From contig CAJKMT010000007.1 of the NCBI GenBank assembly GCA_905201055.1, positions 1 through 51,146 on the forward strand: a stretch of DNA of 51,146 nucleotides, in the 5' to 3' direction. This document shows positions 14,979 to 23,778 of this stretch, one piece after another. Positions within the stretch are counted from its first letter, which is position 1. Each line of letters opens with the position of its first letter. Position numbers and translations under genes: made by a program. A model generated the notes under the pieces. The model searched no databases. It was not told the DNA's origin and saw only the letters and a program-made list of their open reading frames with translations. Source of the DNA: an uncultured Sutterella sp. (lineage in GTDB: Bacteria; Pseudomonadota; Gammaproteobacteria; Burkholderiales; Burkholderiaceae_F).

Positions 14979-16028
14979 ATGCTGTACGAAATCGCAAGAG
15001 CCTGCTTATTCAAGATGGATCCGGAAACAGCTCACGGTCTGATTATGGGCAATATCGACTGGGCTGTGGCGCTGGGTCTCACAAAACTTGTCACCGGCCC
15101 TGATGTCAGCCATCCCGTCAAAGTGATGGGTCTCACATTCCCCAACGCTGTAGGCCTTGCCGCGGGCATGGATAAACAGGCCGCTCACGTTTCCTCCATC
15201 GGTGCACTGGGGTTCGGTCACATCGAAGTGGGCACTCTTACCCCCGAACCGCAGCCCGGCAACCCCAAACCGCGTCTTTGGCGCCTTATCCCCGCCCAAG
15301 GCATTGTCAACTACATGGGCTTTAACAATGTCGGCGTAGAAAAAGGTTTGCAAAACTTAAGACAATCGGCCGTGAAATATCGCAAAAAAGGCGGCATTGT
15401 GGGTGTCAATATCGGTAAGCAAACGGTGACGCCCCTTGAAAACGCTCTCGATGACTACCGCATCCTGATGCAAAAGTCCTATAACGACGCCGACTATCTT
15501 GCCATCGACATCTCCTGCCCCAATACAACGAATCTGACTCGTCTGCAGGACGACGATTATCTGTATGCCCTGACTCAGGGCATTGCCGATGAAAGAAAGG
15601 CTCTTGAAGATAAATACGGCAAGTATGTTCCGATCACGGTCAAAATCGGTCCGGATTTAACCGACGATGCCGTGCGTGCCTCTGCGGACGTTTTTGTGAA
15701 ATGCGGCATGGATGCGGTCACCGCCACCAATACCACGCGCTCACGCGAAGGTGTAGAACATCTTGAAAAGAGTAAAAACCCGGGCGGTTTGTCAGGACTC
15801 CCGCTTTTTGAAAAATCCACTCATGTGCTGCGCGTTTTAAGCGAACATTTAAAGGGAGAACTCCCGATCATCGCCTCGGGCGGCGTGATGTCCGCGGAAC
15901 TAGCGGTTGAAAAGATGAAGGCGGGTGCGTCGCTGGTGCAGATTTATTCGGGCTTTATTTACCGCGGTCCCGTGCTCATTTCTGAGGCGGCTCAAGCCAT
16001 TAAGGATTGGAGCGCATCGAAAAAATAA
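14979..16028 (+). CDS. pyrD: Dihydroorotate dehydrogenase, class 2 (quinone) architecture
   Basis: The 349-residue protein has the N-terminal membrane-association helices of class 2 enzymes (LFKMDPETAHGLI, 10-22). FMN and core motifs are also of class 2 type: AAGMDKQA (61-68), GFNNVGV, VGVNIGKQTVTP (141-152), ATNTTRSREG, GGLSGLPLFEKST and GASLVQIYSGFIYRGP. Class 2 enzymes oxidise dihydroorotate and pass electrons to quinone. The catalytic-base segment reads DISCPNT (C180). Class 2 proteins have serine there (SSPNT), whereas cysteine is the class 1 residue. This hybrid could change reaction direction, pH optimum or acceptor. The GAGGAAGAAAG stretch precedes ATG 14979. A nitroreductase gene follows 11 bases later. 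Family assignment is firm; a biosynthetic versus catabolic role is open. Confidence 0.88.
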   Translation: MLYEIARACLFKMDPETAHGLIMGNIDWAVALGLTKLVTGPDVSHPVKVMGLTFPNAVGLAAGMDKQAAHVSSIGALGFGHIEVGTLTPEPQPGNPKPRLWRLIPAQGIVNYMGFNNVGVEKGLQNLRQSAVKYRKKGGIVGVNIGKQTVTPLENALDDYRILMQKSYNDADYLAIDISCPNTTNLTRLQDDDYLYALTQGIADERKALEDKYGKYVPITVKIGPDLTDDAVRASADVFVKCGMDAVTATNTTRSREGVEHLEKSKNPGGLSGLPLFEKSTHVLRVLSEHLKGELPIIASGGVMSAELAVEKMKAGASLVQIYSGFIYRGPVLISEAAQAIKDWSASKK

Positions 16029-16039
16029 GGAGCGATTCG

Positions 16040-16759
16040 ATGTCTGAAACAACACAGAGAATCAAAGAGCACAGCTCATGCCGCGCCTTTGAACAGAGAC
16101 CGGTGGAGCCTGCCCTTATCGATGAGATCTTTGAGTGCGCACGGATGTCCTCGAGCTCCTGTTTTTTACAGGTTAGCTCCATCATCCGTGTCACCGATCC
16201 CGAAAAAAAGAAAATCATCTCTGAGGACTGCAAGCAGCCTTTTGTGGCTAAGGCTCCGGAATTGTGGATCTTTTGCGGCGACTTTCACCGAGACGGCACT
16301 CTCTGCGAAAACCCTTCTTTAGGGTGGACTGACCATTTCCTCGTGGCCTGTGTGGACACCGGCATCATGGCGCAGTCAGCCATGATTGCGCTCGAGTCTT
16401 TGGCTCTGGGAGGAGTGTACGTAGGCGGCATCCGAGACTGTGTGGAAACCGTGCATGAACTCTTGCAGATGCCCGCCAATACCGTTCCTCTGATGGGACT
16501 GGCTTTCGGCTATCCGGCTGAAAAGCATGAAATCAAACCCAGACTGCCGAAGTCAGTTGTTTTCATGGAAAATACCTATCGCGAACCGGATCCCCAAGTG
16601 ATCAAAGAGTACGATGAGCTTATGGCCGATTACTACGCAAGCCGCTCCGGTACGAAAAGATCCGGTTGCTGGTCTGAACGGTTGGAAGAAATCATCAATC
16701 GGGAAAAGAGAGCCAATCTGCTCGGCTATCTGAAGAAAAACGGCTGGCTTGAAAAATAG
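16040..16759 (+). CDS. Nitroreductase-family FMN oxidoreductase (NfsA-like)
   Basis: ATG 16040 is chosen over an in-frame TTG at 16007 because GGAG sits seven bases before it and the TTG would overlap pyrD. The product has 239 residues, the usual length for NfsA-type enzymes. The N-terminus IKEHSSCRAFEQRPVEPALI (about 8-27) matches the R-S-x-R-x-F opening of the family. GGVYVGGIRDCVETV (about 130) and PLMGLAFGYPAE (about 155) are the flavin-fold landmarks. Members transfer electrons from NAD(P)H to nitro compounds, quinones or flavins. Spacing of 11 bases from pyrD implies one transcript, so it may reduce or re-oxidise a partner of that enzyme. Confidence 0.82.
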   Translation: MSETTQRIKEHSSCRAFEQRPVEPALIDEIFECARMSSSSCFLQVSSIIRVTDPEKKKIISEDCKQPFVAKAPELWIFCGDFHRDGTLCENPSLGWTDHFLVACVDTGIMAQSAMIALESLALGGVYVGGIRDCVETVHELLQMPANTVPLMGLAFGYPAEKHEIKPRLPKSVVFMENTYREPDPQVIKEYDELMADYYASRSGTKRSGCWSERLEEIINREKRANLLGYLKKNGWLEK

Positions 16760-16773
16760 CTGACCTTAACGGC

Positions 16774-16799
16774 GGGGCCCGGAAACGGGCCCCACTTCT
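16774..16799 (+). terminator. Terminator after the nitroreductase gene
   Basis: GGGGCCCG and CGGGCCCC form a perfect 8-bp stem closed by a GAAA tetraloop. The tail ACTTCTTTTTAG is T-rich on the plus strand. The same stem may also serve the convergent ornithine decarboxylase gene. Confidence 0.8.
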
Positions 16800-16801
16800 T
16801 T

Positions 16802-18955
16802 TTAGTTTTCAATGACGTAAGCGTAGATTCGCTTGGTACCATCTTTTTCTGTCTGGATGTACACACCCTGAAGCTCAGGCGTAAAGCCCGGCACCAAATT
16901 GAGTGTCTCTTCAACACCCAGGAAATACTTCAGCACCGCGCCGCCCCAGACTTCGCCCGGCACACAGCACAAAATACCCGGCGGATAAGGCAGAGCGCCT
17001 TCAGCAGCAATGCGGCCTTCGGCTTCAGACAAAGGCACCAATTCCACATGACCGCGAATATATTCGTAGTGGGCCTGCTGCGGCAGCATCGCGACCTTCG
17101 GGAAATGGACTTTGCGGAACATGTCTTTGAGCTGCTGCTTGACATTGTGATCTCTGCAGATGTCGTGCATTTCCTGACAGAGTCTGCGCATCGTGTAGCC
17201 GCGATAGCGCTCTTCATTGGCAGCGTAAATACTCGGCAGGACCTCCGACATCGGTGCATCGGCTTCGAGCAGATCTTCAAAGCGCTTGATTTGCTCAACG
17301 AGTTTTGTCATCTTTGCCATGTCTTCGGCTGGCGTCATCAGGAAAAGAATGGAATTTAAGTCCGCCTTTTCCGGGATGATGTGATTTTCACGAAGATAAT
17401 TAGCAAGAAGCGTTGCCGGAACGCCAAAATCTTCATACTCACCGGTTTGCGCATTAATGCCCGGGGTTGTGAGCAGGAACTTACACGGATCCACAAAGTA
17501 TTGGTGCTCACCGTAACCGTCAAATCCGTGCCATTTCTCCTCAGGCTTAAACTCGAAGAATTTCAGATTCTGCGCAATCTCATCGGTATCAAAACTTTCC
17601 CAGGGACGACCGTCAACAACGGGCGGCACAAAGGGACGAATGTAGCGGCAGGTCTTCAGGAGAAGCTTTCTGGCTTCAATGCCGACCTTCACACAGTCCA
17701 TCCAAAGCGCCTTGCCCAACTCCCCTTCATGCATCTTGGCATTGATATCCAAAGCGGCAAAAAGCGGATAGAAGGGACTCGTTGAGGCGTGCAGCATAAA
17801 GGCGTTATTGAGACGCTTATGCGGCACATAGCGCGTCTGACCTTTGATGTGGCTGTCCTTCTTATGAATCTGAGAAGTTTGTGAGAAGCCGGCCTGTTGT
17901 TTGTGCACAGACTGTGTGACAAAAATACCGGGATCTTCAGGGCCGAGGTTAAGCAGCAGGGGCGAACAGTCCTTCATCATCGGGATGAACTGTTCGTAGC
18001 CCACCCAGGCCGAGTCAAAAAGAATGTAGTCGCAGAGTTTGCCGATGGTATCGACCACCTGACGGGCGTTATAAATCGTACCGTCATAGGTGCCCAGCTG
18101 AATCACAGCCAGTCGGAAGGGGCGCTTTTGATCGGCTTTTTCAGGAGCCACTTCACGCACAAGATCTCTTAAGTAACTTTCATCGAAGCAGTGCGCATCA
18201 ACGCCGCCGATAAATCCGTAAGGATTGCGCGCGGTTTCGAGATACACAGGGGTTGCTCCCGCCTGAATCAAAGCGCCATGATGGTTTGACTTGTGGTTAT
18301 TGCGGTCAAAAAGAACGAGATCGCCCGGTGTCAGCACGGCATTGAGAACCACTTTATTGGAAGCTGACGTGCCGTTTAAAACGAAATAGGTCTTATCGGC
18401 GTTGTAAATTTTGGCGGCGCGTTCCTGAGCGGCGTGCGGAGCACCTTCGTGAATCAGCAAATCGCCGAGTGCCACGTCAGCGTTGCAGAGGTCGGCCTTA
18501 AAAAGCGATTCACCGAAGAAATTGTAAAAAGCGCGGCCTGCCGGATGACGCTTAAAGAAGGCGCCTCCCTGATGCCCCGGACAGTCAAACTGAATATTGC
18601 CTTGGGCGACATATTGCTCAAGGCAGCCGAAAAATGGCGGCAGCAAGTTATCTTCGTAATGCTGAGCAGCCTTATCAACCATTTTCCCGATTTCAACTGC
18701 ATCGGTACCATTCGGGTCAATAACGGCAATTGAGGAATTGCCTGAAAGCGTTTGATTGCCTTCGGCAAGAACGAAAACAGGCAGATTCAGATGCTGCGCT
18801 TTGATTTCATCAAGTCTGCCGGCTTCAATATCAGAAGACGAAAGCACGGCAGCCGACACTTCCATCCAATCGGCGTTCTGAACAGAAACGATTTCCCGAA
18901 CGGATTCAAAGGCCTTTTCCAAACCGGCACTGACGGCAACAGTCAATTTTCTCAT
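16802..18955 (-). CDS. speC: Ornithine decarboxylase, PLP-dependent
   Basis: This 717-residue fold-type I decarboxylase follows E. coli SpeC (711 aa) along its whole length. Shared blocks include NADVALGDLLIHEG (158-171), DRNNHKSNHHGALIQAGATP (217-236), FDSAWVGYEQFIP (313-325) and TQSVHKQQAGFSQTSQIHKK (347-366), where K352 is the PLP lysine. A wing domain precedes residue 105. It converts ornithine to putrescine in the cytoplasm, for polyamine synthesis or acid resistance. No putrescine-ornithine antiporter gene lies beside it, which favours the biosynthetic role. GGAG precedes the ATG by 8 bases. A U32 gene lies 75 bases upstream on the same strand. SpeC and SpeF cannot be told apart with certainty. 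Confidence 0.92.
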   Translation of the reverse strand: MRKLTVAVSAGLEKAFESVREIVSVQNADWMEVSAAVLSSSDIEAGRLDEIKAQHLNLPVFVLAEGNQTLSGNSSIAVIDPNGTDAVEIGKMVDKAAQHYEDNLLPPFFGCLEQYVAQGNIQFDCPGHQGGAFFKRHPAGRAFYNFFGESLFKADLCNADVALGDLLIHEGAPHAAQERAAKIYNADKTYFVLNGTSASNKVVLNAVLTPGDLVLFDRNNHKSNHHGALIQAGATPVYLETARNPYGFIGGVDAHCFDESYLRDLVREVAPEKADQKRPFRLAVIQLGTYDGTIYNARQVVDTIGKLCDYILFDSAWVGYEQFIPMMKDCSPLLLNLGPEDPGIFVTQSVHKQQAGFSQTSQIHKKDSHIKGQTRYVPHKRLNNAFMLHASTSPFYPLFAALDINAKMHEGELGKALWMDCVKVGIEARKLLLKTCRYIRPFVPPVVDGRPWESFDTDEIAQNLKFFEFKPEEKWHGFDGYGEHQYFVDPCKFLLTTPGINAQTGEYEDFGVPATLLANYLRENHIIPEKADLNSILFLMTPAEDMAKMTKLVEQIKRFEDLLEADAPMSEVLPSIYAANEERYRGYTMRRLCQEMHDICRDHNVKQQLKDMFRKVHFPKVAMLPQQAHYEYIRGHVELVPLSEAEGRIAAEGALPYPPGILCCVPGEVWGGAVLKYFLGVEETLNLVPGFTPELQGVYIQTEKDGTKRIYAYVIEN

Positions 18956-19030
18956 CTCAGAACTCCGCTAGAAAGGACTACTTCTTAGGGCCAAGATTAT
19001 CGCAAAAAAGTCTGCAAAAACAAGACCTAT

Positions 19031-20287
19031 CTAAAGATGATCTTCACAAACCGAGCGAACAACATACAGTTTGTCGTTTTCCCGCACTTTTTCGGGGACT
19101 TTGAAGGTGATATCCATTCCTTTCCTGATATCGCTCACGGCATTGTCATCCACCAAAATCGCCTCCGGCGTAACATAAACGGCTCCCGTCGTGGGACCGG
19201 TGATCAGGAGTTTTTCTCCGAGTTTAAAGTCCTGCGCCTGAACCAAGAATTCCGCCACTCCCAACTTTGAGAAGTACTTTAAGCACTTGCCAGTATAAAA
19301 CTTCTTTTCCGTGGCCTGCGAGCCATAGTGCTCGGTCAACTCACCGACGGGCTGCCCCAAATAGAAGCCATCCCAAAAACCGCGGTTAAAGACAGTCGCA
19401 AGTTTTGCGTCCCAGGAGCCGGAGAGTTCTTCAGTCCATCGATTTTCAGCGATCGCTTTAAGTGCCTCGTCATAGCACTCGACAACGGTTCTGACATACT
19501 CGGGACCCCGGGCTCTGCCCTCAATTTTGAAAACCCGCACACCCGCTTTAACCATTCGATCCAGAAAACCAATCGTTTTGAGGTCTTTCGGACTCATGAT
19601 GTACTCGTTGTCGATTTCAAACTCGATATCGCGCTCCTTATCTTTGGCAATGTAGGAGCGACGGCACGTTTGAATGCAGCTGCCGCGGTTGGCACTGTAG
19701 CCTCGCGTGCTTAAACTCAGATAGCACTTACCGCTCACAGCCATGCAAAGCGCACCGTGACAGAACATTTCAATGCGAACAGGCTTGCCGGAAGGACCGC
19801 AAATATTTTCTTTTTCAATCGCCTCAGCAATGACTTTCACCTGCTTGAGCGTGAGCTCGCGAGCCAACACAACAACATCGGCAAACTGCGAGAAAAAGCG
19901 AAGTGACTCGACATTGGAAATATTAAGCTGCGTGGACAGATGAACTTCAAGCCCGATTTGCCTACAGTAGCTCATGACCGCCACGTCGCTAGCGATGATG
20001 GCATCAATGCCCGCGTCTTTGGCGGCATCCAAAATTTCACGCATGAGCGATCGCTCTTCATCGTAAATAATGGTGTTGACCGTCAAATAACTTTTAATTC
20101 CGTGTTCACGGCAAATGCCGGCGATCTCTTTTAAATCGGCAATCGTGAATGTTTTTGCCGAATGCGCACGCATATTGAGATTTTCCACACCGAAATAAAC
20201 GGCATCGGCCTTGGCTTGAATCGCAGCAAAGAGAGATTCCCGTGAACCCACGGGCGCCATAATTTCAAAGTCGCTTCTTTTGAGCAT
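19031..20287 (-). CDS. trhP: U32-family protein, TrhP (YegQ)-like tRNA hydroxylation factor
   Basis: This is a 418-residue cytoplasmic protein with the U32 signature EMFCHGALCMAVSGKC (173-188). A further cysteine pair, GSCIQTCRR (about 203), could help bind a metal cluster. Other matches to E. coli YegQ are LSTQLNISNVESLRFF (117-132), ARELTLKQVK and MSPKDLKTIGFLDRM followed by KIEGRARGPEYVRT. TrhP-type proteins take part in 5-hydroxyuridine formation at tRNA position 34; older annotations call them collagenase-like peptidases. AAGGA precedes the ATG at 20287. The GNAT gene lies just upstream on the same strand with an 11-base gap. Family certainty is high; other U32 members have different roles. 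Confidence 0.8.
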   Translation of the reverse strand: MLKRSDFEIMAPVGSRESLFAAIQAKADAVYFGVENLNMRAHSAKTFTIADLKEIAGICREHGIKSYLTVNTIIYDEERSLMREILDAAKDAGIDAIIASDVAVMSYCRQIGLEVHLSTQLNISNVESLRFFSQFADVVVLARELTLKQVKVIAEAIEKENICGPSGKPVRIEMFCHGALCMAVSGKCYLSLSTRGYSANRGSCIQTCRRSYIAKDKERDIEFEIDNEYIMSPKDLKTIGFLDRMVKAGVRVFKIEGRARGPEYVRTVVECYDEALKAIAENRWTEELSGSWDAKLATVFNRGFWDGFYLGQPVGELTEHYGSQATEKKFYTGKCLKYFSKLGVAEFLVQAQDFKLGEKLLITGPTTGAVYVTPEAILVDDNAVSDIRKGMDITFKVPEKVRENDKLYVVRSVCEDHL

Positions 20288-20298
20288 GCACTCTTTCC

Positions 20299-20808
20299 TT
20301 AAAAACCGGACTCGGGCTGATGGGCAAAATCAAGCTCCATGTCGTACCAGGCTGCACCGCCGTGAACAGAGGCCGACAGCCCTTTATTAACAAAACCGAA
20401 TTGTTCGTAGAAGGGAATCAGCTTTTCCTTGCAGGTCAAAATTACCCCGCGGCGATTTTCCCGGCGAGCCTTTTCAATCATCTCCATCATCAATAAGGAG
20501 GCATAACCGCGACGGCGCTTTTCGGGCAGCACGGCTAAGCCGAAAACACTTTGCCAGGCACCGTTGGGATTATGCAAAGCCGCATCTTCATAAAGATCAT
20601 CAGTAATCGTCTGCTGATCGGTGATCATACCGTCAATCAAACCGCACACTTTGCCCTCTTCTTCCAAAAGGATGAAGCAATCGGCAAAGACGGCCAGGCG
20701 TTTTTGAAAGTTTTCCAAACTGCAGGCCTCGGCTTCGGGAAACGAAGCACTTTCCACTTGAGCCAAGACTTGCGCATCATCTTCAGTCGCATAACGAAGC
20801 TGAATCAT
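20299..20808 (-). CDS. GNAT-family N-acetyltransferase
   Basis: The product has 169 residues. ATG 20808 is preferred over a GTG three bases earlier because GGAG (20816-20819) is then seven bases away. The acetyl-CoA-binding motif A is visible as LAVLPEKRRRGYASLLMMEM (about 91-110; R-R-x-G-Y/A pattern), followed by the motif B segment LIPFYEQFGFVNKG (about 130-143). The beginning IQLRYATEDDAQVLAQVESA is typical of the fold. It acetylates an unidentified small molecule or protein. It is probably co-transcribed with the U32 gene downstream. Confidence 0.82.
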   Translation of the reverse strand: MIQLRYATEDDAQVLAQVESASFPEAEACSLENFQKRLAVFADCFILLEEEGKVCGLIDGMITDQQTITDDLYEDAALHNPNGAWQSVFGLAVLPEKRRRGYASLLMMEMIEKARRENRRGVILTCKEKLIPFYEQFGFVNKGLSASVHGGAAWYDMELDFAHQPESGF

Positions 20809-20882
20809 CACTCATCTCCAAAACGAAGCGCCCGTGGTCGCAAAGGCCATGGGCGCCAACGGTATAAAAGCCAAAATAAAAA

Positions 20883-21287
20883 TTACTTTTTCCACTTACC
20901 GTGGACAAGCACCACGCGATAGCCGTCGGCATCTTCATAAGCCACACACGGCCACTTGCTGTTGATATACTGCACAGGAGGCGTCACCTGAGGGACACCG
21001 GCCTGGAACATCGCAGCCAGGCGTTCCTTCCAGTGTTCGTCTTCTTCAATGCAAAAGACGCGATAGTGTTCGGAAGACGGCGCGCGGGGGGCGGCTTCAT
21101 CGCCGCGAAGCTGAGAAAATTCGAACTGATAAGGCCAATCCTTATGACCGAGCAAAACCGTGTCCATACCGTCGACGTTTTCACTGCGGTCGAGCACTTC
21201 AAAACCTAAACCGTCACGGTAAAACGGCAACAGCAATTCAATGTCTTTTGTTTGTCTGGAAAGACGTAATTTCGGGACAGCGGTCAT
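20883..21287 (-). CDS. VOC-family protein (glyoxalase/bleomycin resistance fold)
   Basis: The product has 134 residues with two beta-alpha-beta-beta-beta modules. PKLRLSRQTKDIELLLPFYR (5-24) opens the first, with GLGFEVLD after it. PCVAYEDADGYRVVLVHGKW (about 113-132) closes the second and contains the usual Glu/Asp-rich metal-site strand. VOC proteins include lyases, dioxygenases and binding proteins, so a reaction cannot be named. An AGGAG element precedes ATG 21287. It lies at the head of a minus-strand group (VOC, GNAT, U32), divergent from pepA across 169 bases. Confidence 0.78.
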   Translation of the reverse strand: MTAVPKLRLSRQTKDIELLLPFYRDGLGFEVLDRSENVDGMDTVLLGHKDWPYQFEFSQLRGDEAAPRAPSSEHYRVFCIEEDEHWKERLAAMFQAGVPQVTPPVQYINSKWPCVAYEDADGYRVVLVHGKWKK

Positions 21288-21456
21288 CTTTGCAACTCCT
21301 CATAGACTGCTTTCACATATGAACTTTTTTATTATAGACGGGCTCAGTCAAATTTTCGTCCCAAAACACTCGATTTCGCTTAGAAAAACCGTAGGAAAAT
21401 CAGGCTATTTCCTTTAAAATGATTTGTTTAAAAGTTCACTGTAAGGACCGGGAAAA

Positions 21457-22932
21457 TTGAAGCTCACCGTTAAGATTCAATCCATTGAAAAAATCAATGC
21501 TCAGGCACTTGTCATCGGCTTATTTGAAAAGACGGACGTGCCTCGCACTCAATCACAAAATGAGAATCTGATGCAATCGATCAGTGACATGGTCGCTGTT
21601 GACGGTTTTCAGGGCAGATTGGGAGAAGTATCCCGAGTGCTGCGCCCGATGGGTCTGGCTGCTCGTGAATTAGTTCTGGTGGGCTTGGGAGCTGAAGACA
21701 AATTTGACGAAGAGGCACTTACCCGTGCGGCGCGAGCTGCTTTTGCCGCCACCCGTGCCGAAACCGTTGCCGTCATGATTGATGACTGGCGGCTTGAAAA
21801 CCGAACCGATGAATGGTCAGTACTGCAGATTGCGATGGCTGCGGGCGCTGCCTTTGAGCCCCTGACGGAAGACAATCGCCGCTTATTTAACAAGCGCCGC
21901 GTCAGCATTATCGTGCCGCAAAAAGGCTTGGCGCTTACCGAAGCCGCCAAGATCGGCGAAGCAATTGCCAACGCGGTTAACACCGCAAAAATCCTCGGCA
22001 ATCTCCCCGCCAACGTCTGCACACCGAGTTATTTGGCCGATGAAGCCCGAAAGCTCAATGAGATAAAAGGCGTCAGTGTGAAGATTCATGATGAAAAGGC
22101 CATTCGAAAAATCGGTATGAATGCGTTCCTTGCGGTTGCCCAAGGTTCGCGCGAAGCTCCCCGCTTCATTGAATTGCATTACACGGGGCGCGCGAAAAAT
22201 GATGCACCGATCTGTCTTGTGGGCAAAGCCATCACGCTGGATGCGGGTGGCTTGTGCCTGAAGCCTGCTGCGCACATCTCGGAGATGAAATACGATATGG
22301 CGGGCGGCGCCGCTGTGCTCGCAGTTTTTGAAGCGGCCGCAAAAGAACAATGGCCCATTAACCTCGTCGCGCTGATTCCCGCCTGCGAGAATCTTCCAGA
22401 CGGCGCAGCCTACAAACCGTCAGACGTCATCAAGACGCTCTCGGGCAAAACTGTTGAAATCACCAATACCGATGCCGAGGGAAGACTCATTCTTGCCGAC
22501 GCCCTCACTTACGGTGCGCGCTTTAAGCCCCAAGCCATTATTGATGTCGCCACACTCACGGGCGCCGTGGAAGTGGCTCTGGGCCCAGACATCAGCGGTC
22601 TTTTTGTGAACGACCCGGTTCTGTGCGACATGATTGAGACTTCCGCAGACGTTGCCAACGATGCGGTCTGGACGCTGCCTTACGGCGGACGCCGCTTTAA
22701 CGATCTCATTAAAAGCAATGTCGCCGACTGCGTCAACACCGGTCCCAGAGGCGTGGGCGGCTCCTGCGTTGCGGCAACCTTCCTGTCTCAATTCATTGAT
22801 GATGAAACACCGTGGGCTCACCTTGACGTGGCGGCCACTGCTTTCCGAGGCGGTAAAAATCCGCACTCGACCGGTCGCCCTGTGCCGCTTTTGATGATAC
22901 TTCTGCACCAAATGGCCGCTTTTGCCGAGTAA
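21457..22932 (+). CDS. pepA: Leucyl aminopeptidase (cytosol aminopeptidase, M17)
   Basis: This 491-residue enzyme has a divergent N-terminal domain and the M17 catalytic C-terminal half. Catalytic and metal motifs are GKAITLDAGGLCLKPA (from 255; K256 and D261 as expected ligands) and NTDAEGRLILADAL (336-349), the family signature. It removes N-terminal residues from peptides in the cytoplasm as a dinuclear metal hexamer; in E. coli PepA also binds DNA and helps control carAB. The only start fitting the family N-terminus is TTG 21457, with TAAGGA upstream. It is the first gene of pepA-holC-small ORF-valS, a gene order common in betaproteobacteria and gammaproteobacteria. Confidence 0.93.
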   Translation: MKLTVKIQSIEKINAQALVIGLFEKTDVPRTQSQNENLMQSISDMVAVDGFQGRLGEVSRVLRPMGLAARELVLVGLGAEDKFDEEALTRAARAAFAATRAETVAVMIDDWRLENRTDEWSVLQIAMAAGAAFEPLTEDNRRLFNKRRVSIIVPQKGLALTEAAKIGEAIANAVNTAKILGNLPANVCTPSYLADEARKLNEIKGVSVKIHDEKAIRKIGMNAFLAVAQGSREAPRFIELHYTGRAKNDAPICLVGKAITLDAGGLCLKPAAHISEMKYDMAGGAAVLAVFEAAAKEQWPINLVALIPACENLPDGAAYKPSDVIKTLSGKTVEITNTDAEGRLILADALTYGARFKPQAIIDVATLTGAVEVALGPDISGLFVNDPVLCDMIETSADVANDAVWTLPYGGRRFNDLIKSNVADCVNTGPRGVGGSCVAATFLSQFIDDETPWAHLDVAATAFRGGKNPHSTGRPVPLLMILLHQMAAFAE

Positions 22933-22938
22933 AACACC

Positions 22939-23382
22939 ATGGCCGACCGAATTGACTTTCATTTCAATGTCGCCAACCGCATCACGTATGCGTGCCGTGT
23001 GGTGAGAAAAGCTCGCGCCAACAACATGACCGTTGCAGTCTGGACACGAGACGCACACAGGCTTGATTTTTTTGCCCGACAGCTCTGGAGTTTTGAACCG
23101 ACAGGTTTTTATCCCCACGTTGCAGCGGACGACGAGCTTGCGGCAGAAACGCCGATTGTGTACCACTCTGACGAAAGAATTTTGCCCGCACGCGATGTGC
23201 TGATACTGCTCGATGACGAAGTGCCCGATGATTGGAAGACGCTTTTTGCCCGTTTTAAACGCGTCATCGACATCGTAGGTAATGCTGAAACCGAGCGACA
23301 GCCCGCTCGGCAGCGTTTTAAGATTTACCGGGTGCAGGGTTTATCCCCCATCGCCCATGACCAGGGAGCTAGCCGCCAATGA
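22939..23382 (+). CDS. holC: DNA polymerase III subunit chi
   Basis: This 147-residue protein begins with the HolC pattern IDFHFNVANRITYACRVVRK (5-24). It continues with LDFFARQLWSFEPTGFYPH (about 42-60) and a DDEVPDDW segment near 92-99, as in betaproteobacterial chi subunits. Chi binds psi and single-strand-binding protein and links the clamp loader to SSB-coated DNA. It begins six bases after pepA and overlaps the next ORF by four bases, so translation is coupled. The C-terminal tail of about 15 residues is less conserved. Confidence 0.88.
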   Translation: MADRIDFHFNVANRITYACRVVRKARANNMTVAVWTRDAHRLDFFARQLWSFEPTGFYPHVAADDELAAETPIVYHSDERILPARDVLILLDDEVPDDWKTLFARFKRVIDIVGNAETERQPARQRFKIYRVQGLSPIAHDQGASRQ

Positions 23383-23738
23383 ATAATGAATTACTGCGCA
23401 AAGAACCGACCATCGCCCACTACGATGACATTCCGGTATTAAACGACCGCATCAATGTCTCATGGGATAAATTAAGCCGCGTTGTAGAACCCGTGGCGGT
23501 GCCCGGTGCCGAACAGGATGCCGAAAGCCTCTCTGATCGGGAAATGGCACTGATCCTCGCGGGCGACCGCATCATTGAAAATGTATCGTCTCAGATGGAT
23601 GACCTTCTGAGCATGGCTATCAACAACAGCTACCATCGCCTGCGCGCAGACTTGACCAATCAATTGCGAGCCGCAGTCCGAGAAGCGGTGCATGAAGAGA
23701 TTAAAAAAATCGTACAATCCGACAAGCGTTCGAATTGA
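23379..23738 (+). CDS. Small conserved protein between holC and valS, function unknown
   Basis: The product is an acidic 119-residue protein with no signal peptide or membrane segment. A low-complexity N-terminal part (PVLNDRINVSWDKL, then PVAVPGAEQDAE) leads into a long predicted amphipathic helix from about residue 52 to 115 (LSDREMALILAGDRIIENVS onward, ending EIKKIV), probably a coiled coil. It overlaps holC by ATGA and precedes valS by 40 bases. A similarly sized unknown ORF occupies the same place in Burkholderiales genomes, some annotated as DUF2486; I could not confirm that assignment. The conserved position argues for a real gene. Confidence 0.75.
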   Translation: MNNELLRKEPTIAHYDDIPVLNDRINVSWDKLSRVVEPVAVPGAEQDAESLSDREMALILAGDRIIENVSSQMDDLLSMAINNSYHRLRADLTNQLRAAVREAVHEEIKKIVQSDKRSN

Positions 23739-23778
23739 TCGTTAACGAAAACCAAAACTTTGTAGTGAAAGATCCAAA

